Source: Paraburkholderia sp. FT54 (lineage in GTDB: Bacteria; Pseudomonadota; Gammaproteobacteria; Burkholderiales; Burkholderiaceae). Taken from it: a stretch of DNA of 64,000 nucleotides. Below the pieces are notes generated by a model. The model ran no database searches. It had not been told where the DNA came from and was given only the letters and a program-made list of their open reading frames with translations. Positions 25,801 to 32,214 of this stretch are shown piece by piece (position 1 is the first letter of the stretch; the number at the start of each line of letters is the position of its first letter). The translations under genes and the position numbers were made by a program. The DNA lies in NCBI RefSeq assembly GCF_031585635.1, contig NZ_CP134195.1:496001-560000 (forward strand). The letters are read 5' to 3'.

Positions 25801-28371
25801 CAGAAGATTGAGAGCTGCATGTCGAGTACGTTGGCAGTTGATTCGGGCGGCCTATTCCTGAGCCCGAACGCCCTGAAATTGGTTGTAGACCTTGAGAAGA
25901 CGTGGTTTCAGTGCAAAGCCTGCACGTCGCTTTCGCCGGTGTTATTCAAAGGTTTCTGCTTGAGCTGCGGAGGTTCGGATGTCCGCGAAGCGGACCCGAA
26001 GCGAGACCAGTATCTTGTCGCTCGAAAGGGCTACTGGCGACATCCCGTCATCGACGCACTATCGCCGAATGGAAAGGTAGCGAATTTGTACGTTGAGGAG
26101 CATACGGCACAACTATCAAATCGAGACCACCGTAGCGTTTATTCGACGACCGAGAAGCACGAACTCCGCTTCCAGGACATTCTTCTCGATGAAAAGGAGA
26201 AGCCTATCGACGTCTTGAGCTGCACGACGACGATGGAGGTTGGTATCGACATTGGTTCTCTTGTCGCGGTTGCTCTTAGAAACGTTCCTCCGCAGCGTGA
26301 AAATTATCAACAGAGAGCTGGTCGTGCCGGACGCCGAGGAGCCTCGGTTTCGTCGGTGGTCACATATTCTCAGAATGGACCTCACGATAGCTTCTACTTT
26401 CTTAACCCGCCTTCCATGGTTAGAGGGACACCCAGGTCGCCGGAGCTAAAGGTACAGAATGAGAAAATTGCTCGCCGCCACGTTCACGCGTACTTAATCC
26501 AGACATTTTTCACGGAACGGCAGCACGAAGGCACCGGAAGCGCGATATTGCAGAAGTCTCTTGGATTGACCCGTGACTTTTTCGAGGGCTCGACCAGTGA
26601 ATCGCCAAATCTTCGTTCGTTTGAGCGATGGGTCTCGGAGCGTATCGTCACACCTCCGCATCCGCTGCGGGAGACCATCGCCTCGTGGCTACCTCCGAAT
26701 CTCTGGATTTCAGCGCCGTCGCTTGAGCAGTGGGTGTCGGATGTTGCAACGCGTCTCATTAGTAGGCTCTCCGACTTAAAAGGCACCGCATTAGCCGACG
26801 CAGCGGAAGACTCGGATGTGTTGGACGATGAACAGGACGATTCGCTTGCGGCGGACGCCGTAGACGAACATGCAGACCTCCTGGAATTCCTGTTTTTCCA
26901 TGGCTTGCTTCCAACCTACGCGTTTCCGACCGAACTATGTAGCTTTCAAATCGAAAAGAGGGAGCCAAATGCCCGTGGTATCCGGGAGATTCGAGTCCTG
27001 CAGCGCCCGCAGCAGTCGACAGGGCAAGCGCTCAGCGAATACGCGCCCGGACGTCTTGTCGTCATCAACAAAGCGACATACCGGTCGGGCGGGGTCTTCG
27101 CGAGTACACCGCTTGGGGAGGTTAATCGCGCTCGGAAGCTGTTTAAGAACTCAAAAGAGCTAGTAGCGTGCACTGATTGCTCATTCGTCTACGACCCGAA
27201 CTCCAAGGGTGCGATTCCCGTATCTTGCCCTGTCTGCCAACAAAAGCTCCTTAGGCAAAAGATGATTACACCGGAGGTTTTTGGCCCAGAGGATGCTAGA
27301 GAACTGAGGGAGGAAGACCGAGAGCAAGACATCACTTACGCGACGATGGCGCAGTTCCCGCAGCCTACGAACGCCGAGGAGTTTGCGTTCAAGTCGGCCG
27401 GGGAACGGCTTGTCTACACTCACGCCACGGACCGTAGACTCCTTACGGTTAACAAAGGACTGACGCAAGGGGGAGAGTCGAAAGGATTTCAGGTTTGCTC
27501 GGATTGCGGATGTGCTAGCGCGTTCGATGGCATCAAGCCGCGCGCAGGCAAGCATAAACGACCTTATCTGTATAACGGAAAGCAAGTGCCAACCGAGTGC
27601 AATGGTGAATTCGAGAGCGTCTTTCTCGGATATGACTTCCGTACGGATTTGGTGCTGCTTCGCTTCCAAATCGCGTCGCCTTTGGTATCCGACCTATCGT
27701 CGAAAAGAGTCGTGAGGACGCTAGAGAGCGCGGCATATTCCATTGCGGAAGCTCTCAGATTGGCTGCAAGTCGCCATCCGCAGTTGGACCTCGACGCGAC
27801 AGAATTTGGCGCAGGACACCGTCTGCTACCGAGAGCAGGCGCGGACGGTGACGTCATATTGGATGTATATCTCTACGACACATTAGCCGGAGGTGCCGGC
27901 TATTCGGAGCTTGCTGAGAAGTACCTAAGCGAAATTCTGGAAACGACTCTGGAGTTGTTGGAGAACTGCTCCTGTGACACATCATGCACAGAATGTCTCG
28001 ACCATTTCCACAATCAGCATCTGAAATCGCTGCTCGATAGAAGGCTGGCATCCAGTCTCCTTCGGTATGCGATATACGGTTCGATACCTGCACCGGCGCC
28101 GCTCGATGAGCAGAGAAGGCAATTGCGTACCCTTCGAGAAATGTTGACGCTAGACGGATTTGTCTGTGGAGGCGCCGCCGAGAAAGCTGATGTGCCTATG
28201 ATTGTCCATAAGGGCGAAAGGCGGCTCACCGTTGCGACATACCCGTCGCTCGTCACCGAGTCGAGCGTCCGGACGAGTGCAGGCCTTAAGGATATCTACC
28301 TCGTCGACGACGCTCATCTGAGGATTGACGTACCAGGAATCCATACGGCAATCAAGAGTCGCCTTCAATAA
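22891..28371 (+). CDS. druE: Druantia helicase DruE (DEAD/DEAH superfamily 2 helicase with DUF1998)
   Basis: 1826 residues. SF2 motifs: Walker A VVATGTGSGKTESFL near 115-130; DEAH box VVLDEAHMYRG near 342-352; motif III ILTSASLGS near 378-388; a C-terminal helicase lobe with KVLIFSDGRQKAARLARD near 752-770, TTTMEVGIDIGSLVA and motif VI QQRAGRAGRRG near 1138-1148. Several CxxC pairs suggest zinc sites, e.g. CPACSKK, CKAC...CLSCGG and CPVC. The DUF1998 module lies near 1655-1725 (YDTLAGGAGYSELAEKYL) with the cysteine cluster CSCDTSCTECL. This is the architecture of DruE, the hallmark ATPase shared by all Druantia types. It is the last gene of the operon; a GC-rich hairpin (28380-28415) without a T-tract follows. 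All helicase motifs are intact. Confidence 0.9.
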   Translation: MREDQIASEGVHQTVSGLHSELKRYIEAQYHIKDLALVAERSLLLDRETVIAQKAYVESTAVYAQGEAYDKLAIPQAAKDALTRISKIDGVGVFPRPYVHQCRALTDFLGNKRTDLVVATGTGSGKTESFLMPIVGALAIENAERPASAAVPGFRALLLYPMNALVNDQVARIRRLIGNDEVNTTIRGSRKRPIRFGSYTGRTPYPGVRSDAKDATHIAPLFDEFFSKLEAAPEDKAKLESIGRWPSKDLIGFYGESAIGERTIARGKSKGQLAPAPNWNQRLKTQPGDRELMTRDEMQRECPDILVTNYSMLEYMLMRPIERTIFEQTADWLKSDEKNELIVVLDEAHMYRGAGGAEVALLIRRLVARLGVSRSRVRFILTSASLGSGEKAIEEIKAFATDLTGAPEGHEFVVVTGELETRPDAAAASADESRLLATFDQSALSSYAVKPEGAALAIAALSRAFGWDIAPSGPDELRDYLFKHLWTFGPAQLLISRASGRAASLSELTTEIFPNCSAAEAQPALDSLLALCAFARRMKDGRPLLPARLHLFFRGLPGLYACVDPQCTQRLANSAPTVLGSFHTKPALSCGCQNHGRVFEYLTHRDCGASFIRGWVDLKKNFVWHEPDRSLTPDSQRSLYEVEMYVEDKPQPGMKAVQYWLHISTGRLEGTRPATLDGFRSVWLPDKDLAAEKAMTFDVCPACSKKTRSSKDDPSKIMDHVTKGEAPFATLVRGQIRYQPASKAKADRFPNEGKKVLIFSDGRQKAARLARDMPRDMELDLFRQTIALAVKELTSLEREPKPTTSSLYLAYIATLAERKLSMFDTESHTIDLHVDMFKSSCENLDDAFEGPHDPGQPPFRYKVALLKLLCGSYYSLSGTTVGYVEPGRHALKKLVTAFAEFHLAEEDIRGLAVAWIDEMLSEFAFDADIPEYARTKAYGFPRPSWGGGGKFFSRFRSRIVANGVFTEAAVQKIESCMSSTLAVDSGGLFLSPNALKLVVDLEKTWFQCKACTSLSPVLFKGFCLSCGGSDVREADPKRDQYLVARKGYWRHPVIDALSPNGKVANLYVEEHTAQLSNRDHRSVYSTTEKHELRFQDILLDEKEKPIDVLSCTTTMEVGIDIGSLVAVALRNVPPQRENYQQRAGRAGRRGASVSSVVTYSQNGPHDSFYFLNPPSMVRGTPRSPELKVQNEKIARRHVHAYLIQTFFTERQHEGTGSAILQKSLGLTRDFFEGSTSESPNLRSFERWVSERIVTPPHPLRETIASWLPPNLWISAPSLEQWVSDVATRLISRLSDLKGTALADAAEDSDVLDDEQDDSLAADAVDEHADLLEFLFFHGLLPTYAFPTELCSFQIEKREPNARGIREIRVLQRPQQSTGQALSEYAPGRLVVINKATYRSGGVFASTPLGEVNRARKLFKNSKELVACTDCSFVYDPNSKGAIPVSCPVCQQKLLRQKMITPEVFGPEDARELREEDREQDITYATMAQFPQPTNAEEFAFKSAGERLVYTHATDRRLLTVNKGLTQGGESKGFQVCSDCGCASAFDGIKPRAGKHKRPYLYNGKQVPTECNGEFESVFLGYDFRTDLVLLRFQIASPLVSDLSSKRVVRTLESAAYSIAEALRLAASRHPQLDLDATEFGAGHRLLPRAGADGDVILDVYLYDTLAGGAGYSELAEKYLSEILETTLELLENCSCDTSCTECLDHFHNQHLKSLLDRRLASSLLRYAIYGSIPAPAPLDEQRRQLRTLREMLTLDGFVCGGAAEKADVPMIVHKGERRLTVATYPSLVTESSVRTSAGLKDIYLVDDAHLRIDVPGIHTAIKSRLQ

Positions 28372-28538
28372 GGAGTTTCGCCGCCCCTATTCCGCGTCTG
28401 GTCCGTCGGGGCGGCTGTCGTGCACGGCCGCGAATGCACGATGCTCTCCTTGACACGGCGAGCGTCGGCCAATGCCGCATAGGGCTCGAACGGGATTGCG
28501 GGCAGGCACCCCTTCAAATTCTCTCGCCGTAAACCGAA

Positions 28539-28595
28539 CAAGCCCCCTCCATTAACGAACGATACACCAGGGCATTCGTTAATGGAGGGGGCTTG
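28539..28595 (-). terminator. Long inverted repeat behind the class II tRNA, terminator-like
   Basis: A perfect 21-bp inverted repeat (28539-28559 and 28575-28595, 15-base loop) begins in the encoded CCA end of the tRNA on the minus strand. It ends in GGGGGCTTG, followed by a weakly T-rich TTCGGTTT. It would fold immediately after the tRNA and could end transcription or mark the 3' processing site. The repeat is longer than most terminators. Confidence 0.6.
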
Positions 28596-28682
28596 GCGGA
28601 GAGCACGGGAGTCGAACCCGTTAAGGAGTTTCCCCCTACGCCGGAGTATCAATCCGGTGCCTTACCATCCGGCCCGCTCTGG
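28594..28682 (-). tRNA. Class II tRNA with serine-type body but isoleucine GAU anticodon; acceptor end imperfect
   Basis: Read on the minus strand: the 5' acceptor strand is CCAGAGC; the D stem is GCC/GGC with a GGATGGTAA loop; the anticodon stem CCGGA/TCCGG is perfect, around loop TTGATAC, so U33 is followed by anticodon GAU (28650-28648). A 19-base variable arm can fold. The T arm is perfect (ACGGG/CCCGT, loop TTCGACT). The 3' strand is GCTCTCC, then discriminator G, then encoded CCA (28596-28594). The long arm, G73 and the GCC-GGC D stem match bacterial tRNA-Ser; the anticodon does not. Acceptor pairs 3-7 are good, but positions 1 and 2 are C opposite C72 and C71. It may be a serine-accepting tRNA that reads Ile codons, or a decayed gene. 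It faces the end of druE. Confidence 0.7.
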
Positions 28683-28697
28683 AAAGACTCTCTTTCC
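28681..28697. repeat. Small perfect hairpin overlapping the 5' end of the class II tRNA
   Basis: GGAAAGA, CTC, TCTTTCC: a 7-bp perfect stem. The last two bases of one arm are the two mismatched 5' bases of the tRNA acceptor stem. Confidence 0.7.
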
Positions 28698-28920
28698 GCA
28701 GAAGGCCGAAGGTGGAGAACACTATCGCAACAGACCTGAGGTGTCAATTGGTATTCGGTGCTCTTCGGCCTCGAATCACCTAGTCGGTCAACCGCTGGTC
28801 CGTCAGCGGGATGGGCTTCACTTACTTGAATTCTGAAGTGCTATTGCGAAACCGCGTCGCTCCAACGAGAAGAGGGAGAGCAATGGCAAGCCCGTTGCCT
28901 AAGCCAATGCACCTGGCTGG

Positions 28921-29124
28921 GTGGCCGGCCAGCCAACATCCGGCGAATGGGTCTTCACAGCAGTCAACCGTCAAGGCAAAAACACATGGACGGGTGAAAG
29001 CGAGACAGCATCGGCGCCCACCTGCGCCGAAGCATGGCTGACGCTGGTCTCGGAACTCGACGGCCTTGCCGCCTTCATAGCCGAGCAGGGCCCCTGCACG
29101 ATGTCGCGCTGCGTTAAGGCATAA
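28921..29124 (+). CDS. Small hypothetical protein (67 aa)
   Basis: A GTG-started frame with balanced composition (SGEWVFTAVNRQGKNTWTG, then AWLTLVSELDGLAAFIAEQ). I recognise no family and see no clear ribosome-binding site. It converges on the 146-residue gene on the other strand, 44 bases away. Kept because the composition looks protein-like; expression is uncertain. Confidence 0.3.
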   Translation: MAGQPTSGEWVFTAVNRQGKNTWTGESETASAPTCAEAWLTLVSELDGLAAFIAEQGPCTMSRCVKA

Positions 29125-29168
29125 AAAACCAGCGACAGGTGCTTCGAAGGTCACCGCCGTCGCGAGGC

Positions 29169-29609
29169 TCAGAACTCAAGAAAACGGTAATCCGCCTTAC
29201 CAAGATACTGGCGTTCCAGGCGATGCAGGCCGCATAGCAGGTCGAGATGGCCGCGATGCACTCCAAACGGGTCCCAGTAAGGGATGTCGGCCGGCAGGTC
29301 TTCCATCCAGGCACCGCGCGTGCATCCCTTCGGGTTTCGGACAGGCCTCGCAGGCAGCGGAGTTCCCGCAAAGGCATCGGGCGAAAACTGCTGCAATACG
29401 TTCCTTTCGATTTCCACGAGATACTCGCGAATGATGATGTGATACATAACGCCGAGCGGACGGGGCCAGGCTTCTCTTCGATACTGGCGCTCCGTTTCTG
29501 CAACTTCCCTCATCAAAGGGTAATTGGGCTGGTCGGAAAATTCCCAGCAATGATTGACGATGATATCGTCCATGAGTTTGAAGTAGCGGCGACGTGAAAT
29601 TCTAAGCAT
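29169..29609 (-). CDS. Hypothetical protein (146 aa)
   Basis: Starts MLRISRRRYFKLMDD and continues with a helical, aromatic-rich body (CWEFSDQPNYPLMREVAE, YHIIIREYLVEIERNVLQQF, LDLLCGLHRLERQYLGKADY). No signal peptide, membrane segment, zinc site or known motif. It stands alone between the odd tRNA and the tandem repeat region. The composition and length support a real gene; the function is unknown. Confidence 0.5.
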   Translation of the reverse strand: MLRISRRRYFKLMDDIIVNHCWEFSDQPNYPLMREVAETERQYRREAWPRPLGVMYHIIIREYLVEIERNVLQQFSPDAFAGTPLPARPVRNPKGCTRGAWMEDLPADIPYWDPFGVHRGHLDLLCGLHRLERQYLGKADYRFLEF

Positions 29610-29704
29610 AAGGGCTCCGGTGTGAACTGGCTGTCAGTGCCTCCCGTAACACGCTCAAGGAAGCACTAACCAGTAAAGCAACCAGAGGGCTTCACGCGGT
29701 GCCC

Positions 29705-29716
29705 CTAAAATTTTAG
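29705..29716. repeat. CTAAAATTTTAG palindrome, copy 1
   Basis: The same 12-mer occurs at 33837-33848 next to the integrase gene. In both places TTTAGATAA and then GCGGCCGGG follow within 35 bases, so the two loci share a short composite motif. Recombinase arm sites or promoter relics are possible. Confidence 0.5.
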
Positions 29717-30000
29717 ATAACCCTTGCGGCCGGGATTAGGTTTGTCAGTGCCTGGCATTACGGTTCCGCGCCAGATAAATTCCGCGCGGAATGCCGGTAC
29801 GGCTGGTCTCTCCATAGAATGGCGAACCATGGCGTACGGCGGCTGCGGACATCCTGCCAGTGAGTGTTACGCATGCGATTGAAGCAGATAGATGTGCGCC
29901 CCCATCACGTGCATGCGTCAGACCGCTTTTTGGAAATACCTGCTGGCTCCAGGGCTCCTCCGGCAGGTTCCATTGTCTCGGACTGGGTGGATGTCTGACT

Positions 30001-30280
30001 TTGTTGTCGTCCGGACATCCACCTCTTGTCCGGTAAAGAGGCTCTTTTTTCTCTGTTTTTAAGAGAAGAGGCTTACTTAATGGCGGAGAAGCTTTTCTGA
30101 GAACCTCTAGGTACCGTGATTTATATACGTGTCGGATACCTTGTTGTCGTCCGGACGTCCACCGCTTGTCCGGTAAAGAGGCTCTTTTTTCTTTGTTTTT
30201 AAGAGAAGAGGCTATTTTTAATAGCGAAGAAGCTTCTTTTAGAACCTCTAGGTACCGTGATTTATATACTTGCCGGATAC
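30001..30280. repeat. Two tandem copies of a 140-bp unit
   Basis: Copy 1 is 30001-30140 and copy 2 is 30141-30280; the period is exactly 140 and most bases are identical. Each unit holds a CCGGACR...TGTCCGG hairpin, a T-run (GAGGCTCTTTTTTCT), a second T-run with AAGAGAAGAGGC, and a conserved end AACCTCTAGGTACCGTGATT followed by TATATAC. The hairpin followed by T-rich sequence could be a terminator or part of a small RNA. No coding frame is shared by the copies. It lies downstream of the coupled HipA-like pair. Confidence 0.8.
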
Positions 30281-30318
30281 GTCCAGAATGCCCAGAGGCC
30301 GTTCCGGACAGACGCTTC

Positions 30319-31203
30319 CTAGTTGACGGTCATCAGCTCTTCATTAATCAGGCGTCGACTCGCTGACAAAATGTCGTGAGCCGTGAAGACCTGCAGGTGC
30401 TCGCGATGCGCCTGTGCTCTCAGCTCAGCGACCGCATCTTCGAGCGCAGCGTATTCGCTGTCGCGGTATATCGGTAGTCCGGGTGCGGGAATCCACGCCG
30501 TCAGTTCGACCCGGTCCGGGGTAGCAAATCCGAACGCATCGCGGGCCCTGGCAAGCCGCCACAGCGCGGCGGACGCGGTGCGAAGCCGGACGGGACTTCG
30601 CCCTTTAGGATTGATGGCCGCATAGCAGGTGGCATAGGAGTGCCCGATATAGTCAATCGAAAATCCGCTGCTGGCGCCCGTTAGACTGAACGGCCGGTTA
30701 AATCCTGGCTCGAGCGTCGGCTTGCGTTGCAACACCTCCGTCCTGACAGCATGGACGAAGCGGCTCTCTTCTGCCGGCCTGGGCATTGGGTCCCCGACCG
30801 AGACGGGTTCAATCTGCGGCGAGGCGGCCGGATGAAACAATGCGCAGCGCTCAAGCGCAGTGTGGATGGTGCTTTCCTCGTCGTCGGCTTCGACGCTGAA
30901 CGACGGGCCAACATTTATACCTGCGAGGGGCGGGTGCCAGTGCTGGCCATCAGGAGTCGACAGGTAATCGGCGACCAGGAGCGAGCCGAACGAGTAGCAG
31001 GCGTATCCCAGCTCCTGGGGAAGACATTTCAGAACGCGGGTCGTAACGGCCCGGGCAAAGGGTTTGCCGGAATCAAACTGGCCCACCACCGCAATTGCGA
31101 TGGACTCACCGCTGACATCAAGCTCCAGCCGCACAAGGCGTGCAGATGCCGTGCATGCAGGAGGCTCTAAGGTAAAGAGGTCGGGTTGCATAGGCCAGGT
31201 CAT
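30319..31203 (-). CDS. Unrecognised partner protein of the HipA-like kinase
   Basis: 294 residues from ATG 31203 (MTWPMQPDLFTLEPP), which overlaps the stop of the upstream gene (ATGA, 31200-31203), the reason for choosing it over the longer frame. The body is mixed alpha/beta (ARLVRLELDVSGESIAIAVV, FSIDYIGHSYATCYAAINP, VELTAWIPAPGLPIYRDSEY) with a helical C-terminus. No known motif, signal peptide or membrane segment. Its strict coupling to the kinase-like gene suggests that the two proteins form a complex or a toxin-antitoxin-like pair. It does not resemble the small DNA-binding HipB. Confidence 0.55.
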   Translation of the reverse strand: MTWPMQPDLFTLEPPACTASARLVRLELDVSGESIAIAVVGQFDSGKPFARAVTTRVLKCLPQELGYACYSFGSLLVADYLSTPDGQHWHPPLAGINVGPSFSVEADDEESTIHTALERCALFHPAASPQIEPVSVGDPMPRPAEESRFVHAVRTEVLQRKPTLEPGFNRPFSLTGASSGFSIDYIGHSYATCYAAINPKGRSPVRLRTASAALWRLARARDAFGFATPDRVELTAWIPAPGLPIYRDSEYAALEDAVAELRAQAHREHLQVFTAHDILSASRRLINEELMTVN

Positions 31204-32018
31204 GGAGCGAGGGGATGGAAGCCGGCCGGGTTCAGTCCCGGCAGGTCGCGAATGCCCAACGTCTCTTCCAGCGTATCGAACAGCCTTTCCGCGCGCGATT
31301 CGAGATAGACGCGCATTGGCTCGTGCAGGGCTTCGGCGTTGACCAGTTGCGTGTACGGTATGCGGCAGGCGGCGGTTGTGCAAGCCGCACAGAACGCGCG
31401 CAGCGGCGACTTGAGGGTTGCCCGCTCGGCCACGGACAACGCCCGGACCCGATGCAATAACTGGTTGGGCCCTGGGGGCGGTGCCGTCGAGAAAAGGGCG
31501 AGCCCGGTGCCGCCGAGAGCGCGTTCGTGGTCAATCAGCACAACTGTCCCGCGCGGCGTGAGCAGCAGGTTGCCGGCATGACGGTCGTCGTTGCCGATGA
31601 GTTCGTCGAACAGCGCGATTTTCGCAAGCAACAGTGAATCGAGTCCATACGCCTGAGCGAGCACGGACCGACTCTGGTCCCCGAGATGTACGGGTCTCGC
31701 CAAATTGAACGCCTGCGTCCCGAAGCACAGTTGCGTCTCATCGTTGCCAAATGGCCAGACCGTGCGCATGCGCTGGCGATGCACCGTTACCCAGAGCGGC
31801 TCCGGCATCGGCAGCTCAACCTCGCGCGCCAGCCATTCACAGACCGATTCCACAGCGAATTCACGCGGCGGCAAGAGCTTGATGAAGGCATCGACGCTGC
31901 CGGTGTGCACAGGCACATGGACCCGACCGCGTACAACGGGATGAGCGCATCCTGAAATGCGCGTAATGGGCTCGCGGTTCAGGCTGCCCAAAAGGAAAGG
32001 CGCCGGCGGGAGCGTCAT
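31200..32018 (-). CDS. HipA-like / PI3-4-kinase-fold protein kinase
   Basis: 272 residues from ATG 32018 (MTLPPAPFLLGSL); upstream in-frame ATGs at 32054 and 32102 would lengthen it, and none has a strong ribosome-binding site. The HipA-type kinase signatures are present: a candidate ATP-binding lysine in VDAFIKLLPPREFAVE, the catalytic loop FDELIGNDDRHAGNLLL and the metal-binding VVLIDHERAL. HipA kinases phosphorylate translation factors such as GltX and cause growth arrest. This one is short, lacks the N-terminal HipA_N domain and has no HipB gene beside it. An AT-rich region with an imperfect TAGTGC/GCACTA repeat (32095-32121) may be its operator. Kinase fold confident; target unknown. Confidence 0.7.
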   Translation of the reverse strand: MTLPPAPFLLGSLNREPITRISGCAHPVVRGRVHVPVHTGSVDAFIKLLPPREFAVESVCEWLAREVELPMPEPLWVTVHRQRMRTVWPFGNDETQLCFGTQAFNLARPVHLGDQSRSVLAQAYGLDSLLLAKIALFDELIGNDDRHAGNLLLTPRGTVVLIDHERALGGTGLALFSTAPPPGPNQLLHRVRALSVAERATLKSPLRAFCAACTTAACRIPYTQLVNAEALHEPMRVYLESRAERLFDTLEETLGIRDLPGLNPAGFHPLAP

Positions 32019-32214
32019 GGTGTCATCCGGGGATATGCGATTGTCTGCGCGCATGTTGCCGTCATCGGTTACTCCCGCCTCAGCATACAAAATATAGTGC
32101 ATCAAAGTTTCAATGGCACTAAATATAGCATAGGCAAGCGCGCTGCTCCGGAAGAAAATGGCGATGACCGACCCCGCAGACACTTACGGGACGGGGTCCT
32201 CCGGCGTTCGTTGC

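Larger units (their letters stand above)
29610..30318. other. Gene-free 709 bp with repeats
   Basis: No credible gene. The left part has a CTAAAATTTTAG palindrome (29705-29716) and two TGTCAGTGCCT direct repeats (near 29632 and 29744). The right part is the tandem 140-bp repeat at 30001-30280. Confidence 0.6.

Noticed and set aside
22891..28371. DUF1998 helicase as part of DISARM or the Dpd (7-deazaguanine) system
   Set aside because: No DISARM methylase or drmA/drmC, no dpdA transglycosylase; a DUF4338 druA and the five-gene order fit Druantia type I.
32095..32121. TAGTGC/GCACTA imperfect repeat as a HipB-type operator
   Set aside because: Only six bases pair and no HipB gene is present; mentioned only as a possibility with the kinase gene.
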